NCBI RefSeq assembly: GCF_003293845.1
Contig: NZ_QLST01000003.1
Span: 167,188-231,187, forward strand
Source: Flavobacterium tibetense
Lineage (GTDB): Bacteria; Bacteroidota; Bacteroidia; Flavobacteriales; Flavobacteriaceae
DNA length: 64,000 nt
Reading direction: 5' to 3'
Shown here one piece after another: positions 32,963 to 41,485 of the stretch (position 1 is its first letter; every line of letters starts with the position of its first letter). A program made the position numbers and the translations under genes. The notes beneath the pieces were generated by a model. It was given only the letters and a program-made list of their open reading frames with translations. It did no database searches and was not told the DNA's origin.

Positions 32963-35818
32963 ATGCCAAAAGACACAACTATCAAATCGGTATTAATCAT
33001 TGGGTCAGGACCAATCGTAATTGGACAAGCTTGCGAATTTGATTACGCAGGTTCTCAATCGGCTCGTTCGTTAAGAGAAGAAGGAATTGAAGTTATTTTA
33101 ATTAACTCCAATCCAGCAACCATTATGACCGATCCTTCAATGGCTGATCACATTTACTTAAAGCCATTAACTACAAAATCAATCATTGAAATCTTAAAAG
33201 CACATCCACAAATTGATGCTGTTTTGCCAACAATGGGCGGACAAACCGCATTAAACCTTTGTATCGAAGCTGATGAAAAAGGAATTTGGGAAGAATTTGG
33301 TGTGCGATTAATTGGTGTAGATATCAATGCTATCAATATTACAGAAGATAGAGACAAGTTTAAGACTTTATTAGACTCTATTGGAATAAGTCAAGCCCCT
33401 TCAAGAATTGCGAATTCATTCTTAAAAGGAAAAGAAATTGCGCAAGAATTTGGTTTTCCATTGGTAATTCGTGCTTCATTTACTTTAGGTGGTGCTGGAG
33501 CTGCTTTTGTGCATAGAAAAGAAGATTTCGACGAATTGTTAACTAGAGGTTTAGAGGCTTCACCTATTCACGAGGTAATTATTGATAAAGCGTTATTGGG
33601 TTGGAAAGAATACGAATTAGAGCTTTTACGTGACAATAATGATAACGTTGTAATCATTTGTACGATTGAAAATATGGATCCAATGGGAATCCATACTGGA
33701 GATAGTATTACGGTTGCACCAGCCATGACTTTGTCTGATACTACCTACCAAAGAATGCGTGATATGGCGATTTTAATGATGCGTTCTATCGGAAATTTTG
33801 CTGGTGGTTGTAACGTACAATTTGCGGTTTCACCAGATGAAAAAGAAGATATTGTTGCGATTGAAATTAATCCGCGTGTTTCACGTTCTTCTGCATTGGC
33901 ATCAAAAGCTACGGGTTATCCAATTGCTAAAATTGCTTCAAAATTAGCATTAGGCTACAACTTAGATGAATTACAAAATCAAATTACCAAATCTACTTCG
34001 GCTTTATTTGAGCCAACATTAGACTACGTAATTGTAAAAATACCAAGATGGAACTTCGATAAATTTGAAGGTGCTGATAGAACATTAGGACTTCAAATGA
34101 AATCGGTTGGTGAAGTAATGGGAATTGGACGTTCGTTCCAAGAAGCATTACACAAAGCCACACAATCTTTGGAAATTAAGAGAAATGGTTTAGGTGCTGA
34201 CGGAAAAGGATACAAAAACTACGAACAAATTATTGAAAAGTTAACTTTCGCTAGTTGGGACAGAGTTTTCGTGATTTATGATGCTATTGCGATGGGAATT
34301 CCGTTGAGTAGAATCCATGAAATTACTAAAATTGACATGTGGTTCTTGAAGCAATACGAAGAATTATTTCATCTAGAAAGAGAAATTTCGAAATTCACTG
34401 TTGATACATTACCAAGAGAATTGCTTTTGGAAGCGAAACAAAAAGGCTATGGCGACCGTCAAATTGCGCACATGATGGGCTGTTTGGAAAGTCAAGTGTA
34501 TAAATTGCGTGATGAGCAAGGCATCAAACGCGTGTATAAATTGGTAGATACTTGTGCCGCTGAATTTAAAGCAGTAACACCTTATTTCTACTCTACTTTT
34601 GAAGCTGAAATTGAAAAAGCAGATGGAACCAAATACGTTCACAACGAAAGTATCGTTACCGATAAAAAGAAAGTCATCGTTTTAGGTTCTGGACCAAATA
34701 GAATTGGACAAGGAATTGAATTTGATTATTCTTGTGTTCACGGCGTTTTGGCAGCAAAAGAATGCGGTTATGAAACTATCATGATTAACTGTAATCCAGA
34801 AACGGTTTCTACCGATTTTGATACGGCTGATAAACTGTATTTTGAGCCTGTTTTTTGGGAACACATTTATGATATCATCCAACACGAAAAACCTGAAGGT
34901 GTAATTGTGCAATTAGGTGGACAAACCGCATTAAAATTAGCAGAAAAATTATCAAAATACGGAGTAAAAATCCTTGGAACTAGCTTTGACGCTTTAGATT
35001 TAGCAGAAGATAGAGGGCGTTTTTCTAATTTGTTAACCGAACTAGGAATTCCTTTTCCAAAATTTGGAATTGCAGAAAGTGCTGAAGAAGCTTCAGTTTT
35101 AGCCGATTCGTTAGATTTTCCACTTTTGGTTCGTCCTTCTTATGTATTGGGCGGTCAAGGCATGAAAATTGTCATCAACAAACAAGAATTAGAAGAACAC
35201 GTAATAGATTTATTAAAATCGATTCCAGGAAATAAATTGTTATTAGACCATTATTTGGATGGCGCAATAGAAGCTGAAGCCGATGCGATTTGTGATGCGG
35301 ATGGAAACGTGTATATCATTGGAATTATGGAGCATATCGAGCCTTGTGGTGTACATTCGGGTGATAGTAACGCTACTTTGCCACCATTTAATTTAGGTGA
35401 GTTTGTAATGAACCAAATTAAAGGACATACCAAAAAAATTGCAAGAGCACTGAAAACAGTTGGTTTAATCAACATTCAATTTGCCATAAAAGATGATATC
35501 GTTTATATTATTGAAGCCAATCCAAGAGCTTCTAGAACGGTGCCTTTCATTGCAAAAGCATATGGTGAGCCGTATGTAAATTATGCTACCAAAGTCATGT
35601 TAGGTCATAATAAAGTTACTGATTTTACTTTCAATCCAAAGTTAAATGGGTATGCGATTAAACAACCGGTTTTCTCATTTAATAAATTCCCGAATGTAAA
35701 CAAAGCATTAGGTCCAGAAATGAAATCTACTGGGGAAAGTATCTTATTTATTGATGACTTAAGAGACGATCAATTCTACGAATTGTATTCGAGAAGAAAA
35801 ATGTATTTGAGCAAATAA
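32963..35818 (+). CDS. carB: Carbamoyl-phosphate synthase large subunit
   Basis: A 951-residue subunit making carbamoyl phosphate from bicarbonate, ammonia and two ATP, for pyrimidine and arginine synthesis. The two homologous halves each start with the pre-ATP-grasp motif (IGSGPIVIGQACEFDYAG at about 13, LGSGPNRIGQGIEFDYSC at about 573) and have ATP-grasp domains (LVIRASFTLGGAGAAF, LLVRPSYVLGGQGM). E. coli CarB has 1073 residues; here the C-terminal methylglyoxal-synthase-like domain that binds UMP and ornithine is absent. The stop is followed at once by a terminator, so the ending is genuine. No carA is adjacent. Confidence 0.95.
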   Translation: MPKDTTIKSVLIIGSGPIVIGQACEFDYAGSQSARSLREEGIEVILINSNPATIMTDPSMADHIYLKPLTTKSIIEILKAHPQIDAVLPTMGGQTALNLCIEADEKGIWEEFGVRLIGVDINAINITEDRDKFKTLLDSIGISQAPSRIANSFLKGKEIAQEFGFPLVIRASFTLGGAGAAFVHRKEDFDELLTRGLEASPIHEVIIDKALLGWKEYELELLRDNNDNVVIICTIENMDPMGIHTGDSITVAPAMTLSDTTYQRMRDMAILMMRSIGNFAGGCNVQFAVSPDEKEDIVAIEINPRVSRSSALASKATGYPIAKIASKLALGYNLDELQNQITKSTSALFEPTLDYVIVKIPRWNFDKFEGADRTLGLQMKSVGEVMGIGRSFQEALHKATQSLEIKRNGLGADGKGYKNYEQIIEKLTFASWDRVFVIYDAIAMGIPLSRIHEITKIDMWFLKQYEELFHLEREISKFTVDTLPRELLLEAKQKGYGDRQIAHMMGCLESQVYKLRDEQGIKRVYKLVDTCAAEFKAVTPYFYSTFEAEIEKADGTKYVHNESIVTDKKKVIVLGSGPNRIGQGIEFDYSCVHGVLAAKECGYETIMINCNPETVSTDFDTADKLYFEPVFWEHIYDIIQHEKPEGVIVQLGGQTALKLAEKLSKYGVKILGTSFDALDLAEDRGRFSNLLTELGIPFPKFGIAESAEEASVLADSLDFPLLVRPSYVLGGQGMKIVINKQELEEHVIDLLKSIPGNKLLLDHYLDGAIEAEADAICDADGNVYIIGIMEHIEPCGVHSGDSNATLPPFNLGEFVMNQIKGHTKKIARALKTVGLINIQFAIKDDIVYIIEANPRASRTVPFIAKAYGEPYVNYATKVMLGHNKVTDFTFNPKLNGYAIKQPVFSFNKFPNVNKALGPEMKSTGESILFIDDLRDDQFYELYSRRKMYLSK

Positions 35819-35824
35819 AATAGT

Positions 35825-35858
35825 AAAAGCCGCCAGAAAATATCTAGGCGGCTTTTTT
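35825..35858 (+). terminator. Rho-independent terminator of carB
   Basis: Perfect 10-bp stem AAAAGCCGCC/GGCGGCTTTT, 12-base loop, then T's. Confidence 0.9.
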
Positions 35859-35875
35859 ATTTAGTAAGAAGGAAT

Positions 35876-36415
35876 TTATTTTAATATAAAATCAAGTTCA
35901 ATATTTACTTTTTTAGAAACTTTTTTACTTACAACACTAGGGATTTTGATGTCAAAATCATCTGAGTTGACTGAAAAGTTTGATAGTATTTCTAATCCAT
36001 CTTTTCCTCTTTTAATTTTAGCAATTATTGTGATGTCTTTACTTTTCCCGTGAAGTTCTAGCTTTCCATTTATTTTAAAATCTTTAGCTTCTGTTGTTAT
36101 TTTGGAATAATTAAATCCTTCGATTTTTCCTTTGAAAGTAGCTTTTGGATATTTGTCACTTTCAATATAGTTTTCGTTGAAGTGCTCTTCCATTAAAGCA
36201 ATTTTGAATCGGAAACTTTTAACTAATACCAATGCGGCTATCTCTCCAGTATTGGTATTTACAATACATGATGCTATATTAGATTTAGCTTTAATTTCTT
36301 CGAAACTTGGTACAGAAGCCTCAAATGTTACTATTCCATTTTTAGTGAGCATCTTATCTTGAGCTTTACTAAGTATCGAAATACTTATTAATAATAGGGT
36401 GATATATTTTTTCAT
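35876..36415 (-). CDS. YceI family exported protein
   Basis: A 179-residue periplasmic protein of the YceI lipocalin-like fold, which binds polyprenoids or similar lipids. Signal peptide MKKYITLLLISISILSKAQ, then the short barrel: FEASVPSFEEIKAKSN, TGEIAALVLVKSFRFKIALM, YPKATFKGKIEGF, FKINGKLELHGKSKDI. The ATG at 36415 avoids running into the next gene. It is the leftward end of an envelope redox cluster, and lies 10 bases from the haem lipoprotein gene. Confidence 0.85.
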   Translation of the reverse strand: MKKYITLLLISISILSKAQDKMLTKNGIVTFEASVPSFEEIKAKSNIASCIVNTNTGEIAALVLVKSFRFKIALMEEHFNENYIESDKYPKATFKGKIEGFNYSKITTEAKDFKINGKLELHGKSKDITIIAKIKRGKDGLEILSNFSVNSDDFDIKIPSVVSKKVSKKVNIELDFILK

Positions 36416-36425
36416 AGTGTGTTTT

Positions 36426-36800
36426 TTATTGAGCAAAACCTTCTTCGCTCCATTGTATTATGATGTTAATTTCATTTTGTGATAATCTAGGACCACCCAA
36501 AGGCATTGCACCTGAAGTGTTTTCTGGTCGTGTAATTCTGTCAATTAAACCTTGATTTAAAACCGCATTGCGTACATTTTCGTATGTAGTGTATGAAGTT
36601 GGTGCACCAAAAGTGGGGGGATTTCCGTGACAGTTATTACATTTTGAACCAATTAAGGGTTTTACATCTCTCTGATAAGAAACTTCATCAATGGTTTCAA
36701 TAACGGTTAAATCTGAGATACTGTCGGTTGTACAACTTAGAAAAAGGGTAGTTCCTAAGATTAACATTGGAATTTTTAAACTTAATAAATATTTTCTCAT
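36426..36800 (-). CDS. Monohaem c-type cytochrome lipoprotein
   Basis: A 124-residue protein with a lipoprotein signal (LILGTTLFLSC, cysteine at residue 23) and one haem c attachment motif CNNCH in SKCNNCHGNPP at about residue 53, with Met98 in SGAMPLGGP as likely distal ligand. The pattern VKPLIGSKCNNCH...GLIDRI...ISQWSEEG-like ending is the usual short cytochrome c domain of Bacteroidota. It faces the periplasm or outside. Its ATG (36798-36800) overlaps the ATG of the divergent gene (36799-36801) in the sequence CATG. Confidence 0.85.
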   Translation of the reverse strand: MRKYLLSLKIPMLILGTTLFLSCTTDSISDLTVIETIDEVSYQRDVKPLIGSKCNNCHGNPPTFGAPTSYTTYENVRNAVLNQGLIDRITRPENTSGAMPLGGPRLSQNEINIIIQWSEEGFAQ

Positions 36801-37203
36801 GAGTAAAAAAGGTATTATTTTAATTAGTACAGCTTTATTTTTTTTAATTGGTTTTGTGCTTGTTAGGCAGTTTATTTATCAACCACATCGCAATATTGCT
36901 GAAGAAAAAGTTTTCAAAGAATTAACTTCTGAGCAATTTATTCATGCATTTGATAGTGATTCTACATTTTCTGAAACATTTACCAATCAAACTATTTCTA
37001 TATACGCAAAGGAAATAGAATTGGATTTTGAAAATAAATCAGGAATGATTGACAATAAAATTTCAGTAAGATTTGATACCATTCAAAATATAGCGGAATC
37101 AACTTTAGAAAATGTTTATGTAAAAGGAAGGTTTGTGGGTTATGATGAATTATTAGAAGAATTTCAGTTGGATCAATGTATATTAATAACTAAAAAGAAC
37201 TAG
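36799..37203 (+). CDS. Small membrane-anchored protein with OB-like domain
   Basis: A 134-residue protein: an N-terminal membrane helix (GIILISTALFFLIGFVLV) and a soluble beta-rich part (TISIYAKEIELDFENKSG, ENVYVKGRFVGYDELLEEF, DQCILITKK) that resembles tRNA_anti-like/OB-fold domains of Bacteroidota. An upstream reading from 36691 in the same frame overlaps the cytochrome gene and is rejected. Function unknown. It heads a rightward set of four genes with gaps of 2 to 11 bases. Confidence 0.7.
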   Translation: MSKKGIILISTALFFLIGFVLVRQFIYQPHRNIAEEKVFKELTSEQFIHAFDSDSTFSETFTNQTISIYAKEIELDFENKSGMIDNKISVRFDTIQNIAESTLENVYVKGRFVGYDELLEEFQLDQCILITKKN

Positions 37204-37205
37204 TA

Positions 37206-37718
37206 ATGAAAAATAGTGTATTGTTGATTTTATATTTTTTCTGTATGCAAGGTTTTTCCCAAACGGATATTTTTCAGATTGCTAAAAACGGAACTGTTGA
37301 TGAATTAAAAGTTTTATTAGAAGAAAACCCAAGTGCTATAAATTCCGTAGATAAAAGAGGAAGTACACCATTAATATTGGCAAGTTATTATAATAATCAA
37401 GCTGTTGCTTTTGAATTAATAGATAAAGGGGCTAAAATTGATACAGCTATAGAAATGGGAACAGCGCTAATGGCAGCAGTTGTAAAAGGAAATTATGAGA
37501 TTACTAAAATACTCTTAGAAAATGGCGCTAATCCAAATTTAAAAGACGCGAATCAGTCAACAGCTTTGGTTTATGCAACGTTATTTAAAAACAAAGAGAT
37601 AATGTTGCTCTTGGTCAAACATAATGCAGATGCAACCATAAAAGACGCAAGAAATTTTTCGGCTTTGGATTATGCAAAACAATTTAATGACAACGAACTT
37701 ATTCAAATTCTAAAATAA
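37206..37718 (+). CDS. Exported ankyrin-repeat protein
   Basis: A 170-residue protein with a signal peptide (MKNSVLLILYFFCMQGFSQ) followed by about four ankyrin repeats (VDKRGSTPLILASYYNNQAV, GTALMAAVVKGNYEITKILL, NQSTALVYATLFKNKEIMLL, ARNFSALDYAKQFNDNELI). Exported ankyrin proteins bind partner proteins in the periplasm and are often next to redox or catalase genes. It starts 2 bases after the previous stop. Confidence 0.85.
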   Translation: MKNSVLLILYFFCMQGFSQTDIFQIAKNGTVDELKVLLEENPSAINSVDKRGSTPLILASYYNNQAVAFELIDKGAKIDTAIEMGTALMAAVVKGNYEITKILLENGANPNLKDANQSTALVYATLFKNKEIMLLLVKHNADATIKDARNFSALDYAKQFNDNELIQILK

Positions 37719-37724
37719 AAAACT

Positions 37725-38495
37725 ATGAAGAAAATTACTTTTTTGAGCTTGTTGTTTTTAGTAACAAGTGCAGTAATTGGACAAACCTATTCAACAGGAA
37801 CGATTACATTGAGTAACACCACTGGACTCGCTATGACATTACGATTAGACATTGGTTCACAAGTAAACATGACTTTAACTGGTCCAGCTGATCGCTGGTT
37901 TTCTGTAGGTTTTGGAGCAACATCAATGACTGCAGGAACAGATGTTGTTTTAGTTCACACAGGTGCAACATTAACCTCTTTTGATAGGTTTTTGCCTGGT
38001 TTTGGCGCTCCAACTGCTGAAGCGGTTCAAAATTGGACAATAAATTCAAATACTGTTTCTGGAAATGTTAGAACCATAACCGCTACAAGAGCATTGAATA
38101 CGGGTGATACAAATGATTTTATTTTCCCATCCATTCCATCAACTTTAAATATTATTTGGGCTAGAGCGAATACTAATAATTACTCATTAGTTTATCATGG
38201 AGGAGCAAACCGAGGAGTAACTGCTGTTAACTTTGCCTTAGGGAGTAATGATTTTGCAACTTCAAACGTGAAAATGTTTCCAAATCCTGCTAGTTCAATG
38301 GTCTATATTGAATTGCCAGAAATCCTGCAGCTTGCTGAAATCCAAATTTTCGATATGCTTGGAAAAAAGGTAAAACATTTGATTTACGATCAAAACGTAT
38401 TAGCTGTTCCAGTTGATGATTTGGCAAAAGGTTTTTATCAAGTAAATATAACGTCAAATGGCCAAGTATTGAATCAGACTTTACTAATCAATTAA
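37725..38495 (+). CDS. DOMON-like protein with T9SS type A sorting signal
   Basis: A 256-residue exported protein. Signal peptide to about residue 19 (VTSAVIGQ). Residues 20-165 are a beta-sandwich with WFSVGFGATSMTAGTDVVLV and IIWARANTNNYSLVYHGG, the pattern of DOMON domains that bind haem or sugar. The last 75 residues are a T9SS type A signal (VKMFPNPASSMVYIELPE...DLAKGFYQVNITSNG), so it is secreted to the surface. It sits between the ankyrin protein and the DUF5777 barrel. Confidence 0.8.
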   Translation: MKKITFLSLLFLVTSAVIGQTYSTGTITLSNTTGLAMTLRLDIGSQVNMTLTGPADRWFSVGFGATSMTAGTDVVLVHTGATLTSFDRFLPGFGAPTAEAVQNWTINSNTVSGNVRTITATRALNTGDTNDFIFPSIPSTLNIIWARANTNNYSLVYHGGANRGVTAVNFALGSNDFATSNVKMFPNPASSMVYIELPEILQLAEIQIFDMLGKKVKHLIYDQNVLAVPVDDLAKGFYQVNITSNGQVLNQTLLIN

Positions 38496-38506
38496 AATTA
38501 GAATAC

Positions 38507-39385
38507 ATGAAAAATATTATACTATCCTTGTTATTGCTTCCGTTTTATGGTGTGGCACAAGAAGATTTATTGGATGAAATTGGCACTAATGAGACAAATA
38601 CAATAGTTGAATCCGCATTTAAATCATTAAAAATTGTAAATCTAGAGTCTACAAAACTAGCTTCAAAAGGAGATTTTTACTTTATTGTAGCGCACCGATT
38701 TGGCTTTGTCAATAATGGCTTCGATGATTTTTTTGGATTAGATAATGCAAATACACAATTAAAATTTCTATATGGTATTAACGAATGGTTAACTGTTCAC
38801 GCTTCAAGAAGTGGTTTTCAGGAAACGTATGATTTGGCACTTAAATATCGCTTAGTAGCTCAAAGGAATGAAGGATTTCCAGTAACAATTGTTGGATTTA
38901 ACAGTTTAGCTATTAACACTGAGCTTAAAGAAAAAGATTTTCCAGAATTAACTTTTGAAAATCGTTTAAGCTATGTGACACAAATTTTGATTTCAAGAAA
39001 GATAAGCGATAAGTTGTCATTTGAAATTGCACCGACTTATTTTCATGAAAATACTTTACGTGATATTTTAGATGAAAACAACCAAGTAATAATGCCAAAT
39101 CCACAAGACAATAGTCAATTTGCAATAGGAATGGGAGGTCGCTATAAATTAACTAATCGTTGGTCTTTAAATATTGATTATGTTGCACATTTGAATAGAA
39201 CTAAAGAATCCATTTATAAAAATCCGTTGTCTATTGGTTTTGATTTAGAAACTGGCGGTCATGTTTTTCAAATGCATTTTACCAATTCAAATGCAATGCA
39301 TGAGGCTGGATATTTAGGACAAACTACTGGCGATTGGGGAAAAGGGGAGTTTGGATTTGGATTTAATCTTGTTAGAGTTTTTTAG
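38507..39385 (+). CDS. DUF5777 family outer-membrane beta-barrel
   Basis: A 292-residue protein with a short signal peptide (MKNIILSLLLLPFYGVAQ) and a barrel of at least twelve strands. Family-like motifs are HRFGFVNNGFDDFFGLDNANTQ, VHASRSGFQETYDLALKY and, at the end, GHVFQMHFTNSNAMHEAGYLGQTTGDWGKG, the conserved C-terminal block with several His and Asp. The DUF5777 family is found with YceI and cytochrome genes; its role is unproven. Last gene of the rightward set, ended by a bidirectional terminator. Confidence 0.82.
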   Translation: MKNIILSLLLLPFYGVAQEDLLDEIGTNETNTIVESAFKSLKIVNLESTKLASKGDFYFIVAHRFGFVNNGFDDFFGLDNANTQLKFLYGINEWLTVHASRSGFQETYDLALKYRLVAQRNEGFPVTIVGFNSLAINTELKEKDFPELTFENRLSYVTQILISRKISDKLSFEIAPTYFHENTLRDILDENNQVIMPNPQDNSQFAIGMGGRYKLTNRWSLNIDYVAHLNRTKESIYKNPLSIGFDLETGGHVFQMHFTNSNAMHEAGYLGQTTGDWGKGEFGFGFNLVRVF

Positions 39386-39400
39386 AAAATTTAGTTATAA

Positions 39401-39429
39401 AAAAGCCTGAAATAAAATTTCAGGCTTTT
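39401..39429. terminator. Bidirectional terminator
   Basis: Perfect 12-bp stem AAAAGCCTGAAA (39401-39412) with TTTCAGGCTTTT (39418-39429), A's before and T's after, between two convergent genes. Confidence 0.9.
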
Positions 39430-39433
39430 GCTT

Positions 39434-41470
39434 TTATTTTTTTATAAAACTTTCTGAATATTTTTTGTTATCAGTAGTTTCTATGGTTAGTATATATAAT
39501 CCTTCAGATAAATTGGAAACGTCAATTTGATTTTGTGAAGAACTACTTTGCATTAATCGTTGTCCAAGATGGTTGTAAATTGTAATATTCTTAACACTTA
39601 ATAAATCTAAATTTGTAATATTTAAAAAGTTTGTTGTTGGATTAGGATAAATTGTAATTTTATTTCCATTAACATCGGCCAAACTTAAAGGTGAAGAGCC
39701 TTCAATAACAACAAGCGCTTGATTAATATTTGGGTTTTCAATAACATCAACAATTCCTGAAGGCCATAAAATGTGAATTTCATCAATTGAAGTAGCTGTA
39801 CCAATACCAAAGTGAACGTTTAGTGTGTTCATAAATCTAAAACCTTCTCCACTTCTTACATCTCTAATTTGTTTACCCCAACTACCATATATTTCTACTC
39901 TAGCTCCAATGCCATTACTGTTACTCTGAATTCCTTGCAAGTTGATTTTAATCCAATTATTACTATTACCACTATTATAATATATAGTGTTTCCGTTTTG
40001 GATATCTAAAAATCCATCGTTATTTAAATCTCCAATTGCACCACTTGTAAAAGCATAAGTAACAGGTGAAAATGTAAAATTCCCATTGTTAAACATGATT
40101 TTTCCATTTCCTCCTAAAACATCAACAAATCCATCATTATCAAAGTCATAACTAACATGCTCTGTACTTAATGTTGGGTTAGTATCCCAGCCACTACCAA
40201 CAGTTACATTACTGAATGTGCCATCTCCGTTATTTTTCATTACCTTATGAGAGCCATCGGAAGTAGAACTTGCGCCTACTACAATATCCATAAATCCATC
40301 ATTATCATAATCATTCCAAGCCGAAGACCAAGTTTGTAAAGGATCATACAAGTTTGCTTGAACTGAAACATTTGTAAATGTTCCATCGCCGTTATTTCTA
40401 TGTAATTCATTAAATTTTGCAGTAGAACTTCCTCCGCGACATTTTGCTAAAAATAAGTCTTGATCACCATCATTGTCATAATCAACCCATATTGATCCGT
40501 AATTACCACCTTCAGCATGGTCTCCAATTCCTCCTTGAATAAAGTTTAAGTTTCCATTTCCGTCATTTAAGTAATAAACATTTGGCTGTACATCATGACA
40601 AACAAATGCATCTAAATGTCCGTCATTATTAATATCTACAAAATTGGTTCTCTGTGAAAATACATATTGTGAACCAGATGTTTGTGTAAATCCTGTTCCT
40701 GTTGCGTTGGCTTTCATAAAGGTCACACCAGATCCTCCACCATAAACTAAATCGTTAAATCCGTTTTTATCATAATCAGCAACTGCCATACTCCAAGTTG
40801 GAAGAAAAGTAGCAGCTGTTGTTGGTATATTACTTAAAGTAAACCCACCACCTGATTGTTGGTAATGCACCTGAACATTAGTGTTTGAAACAGTAACAAT
40901 ATCGTCTAAATAATCACCGTTTAAATCTACTACACAAATTTGGTATGAACCCGAAATCGTTCCAATGGTTTGAGGGCTAAATGTTACTGGGTTGCTAATA
41001 GGTGGAACATAGGCCGACTCAATAAGTTGAAAAGTGAATCCTGCTGAACTCCAACGATTGTCAAAAGCAATGTAATAGGTTGTTCCACCAATTACAGGAA
41101 ACGTTTTGACTGATGAGAAATTTGCTCCAGAATCATCATCCCCTTCATAACAAACTAAAGCACCGCAATTCCCTGTATATACATGAAATCTAGTATCAAT
41201 TCTTGGTGTATTTTGAGCAATGTCAGTAGTTATAGTTAAATTGTAATTTTGAGTAGGAGTGTAAATATACCATTCACCAGCTGGACTTCCATGAGTAATT
41301 GCACCATTTCCAGCACATATTGGTGTTGGAACATCTGTACCGTTTACTGATGTTACAACGTGTAATCCAGTAGTTATGTTTAAAGCGCCTGCGCACGTAT
41401 CTTGACCGAAACTAAATTGGGAAAATAAAATCCCCAATATTAGTAAATAGGTAGTTTTTTTAATTTTCAT
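39434..41470 (-). CDS. FG-GAP/ASPIC-UnbV repeat protein with T9SS type A signal
   Basis: A 678-residue secreted protein. Signal peptide, then about seven FG-GAP/VCBS calcium-binding blades of a propeller (DYDKNGFNDLV, DINNDGHLDAF, DYDNDGDQDLF, DYDNDGFMDIV, DFDNDGFVDVL, DLNNDGFLDI), an ASPIC/UnbV domain (IGARVEIYGSWGKQIRDV, IDEIHILWPSGIVDVIEN) and a C-terminal T9SS type A signal (IYPNPTTNFLNITNL). Similar to CRTAC1-type proteins. It is exported to the cell surface by the gliding-linked T9SS. It shares a strand with the upstream dihaem cytochrome, 15 bases away. Confidence 0.88.
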   Translation of the reverse strand: MKIKKTTYLLILGILFSQFSFGQDTCAGALNITTGLHVVTSVNGTDVPTPICAGNGAITHGSPAGEWYIYTPTQNYNLTITTDIAQNTPRIDTRFHVYTGNCGALVCYEGDDDSGANFSSVKTFPVIGGTTYYIAFDNRWSSAGFTFQLIESAYVPPISNPVTFSPQTIGTISGSYQICVVDLNGDYLDDIVTVSNTNVQVHYQQSGGGFTLSNIPTTAATFLPTWSMAVADYDKNGFNDLVYGGGSGVTFMKANATGTGFTQTSGSQYVFSQRTNFVDINNDGHLDAFVCHDVQPNVYYLNDGNGNLNFIQGGIGDHAEGGNYGSIWVDYDNDGDQDLFLAKCRGGSSTAKFNELHRNNGDGTFTNVSVQANLYDPLQTWSSAWNDYDNDGFMDIVVGASSTSDGSHKVMKNNGDGTFSNVTVGSGWDTNPTLSTEHVSYDFDNDGFVDVLGGNGKIMFNNGNFTFSPVTYAFTSGAIGDLNNDGFLDIQNGNTIYYNSGNSNNWIKINLQGIQSNSNGIGARVEIYGSWGKQIRDVRSGEGFRFMNTLNVHFGIGTATSIDEIHILWPSGIVDVIENPNINQALVVIEGSSPLSLADVNGNKITIYPNPTTNFLNITNLDLLSVKNITIYNHLGQRLMQSSSSQNQIDVSNLSEGLYILTIETTDNKKYSESFIKK

Positions 41471-41485
41471 ATTTTTTGATTTAGG

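Noticed and set aside
35819..35875. Frameshifted C-terminal domain of CarB
   Set aside because: A clean stop and perfect terminator follow; only 57 bases remain before the next gene.
36691..36798. Longer start for the forward gene at 36799
   Set aside because: The added residues are antisense to the cytochrome gene; MSKKGIILIS begins a normal anchor.
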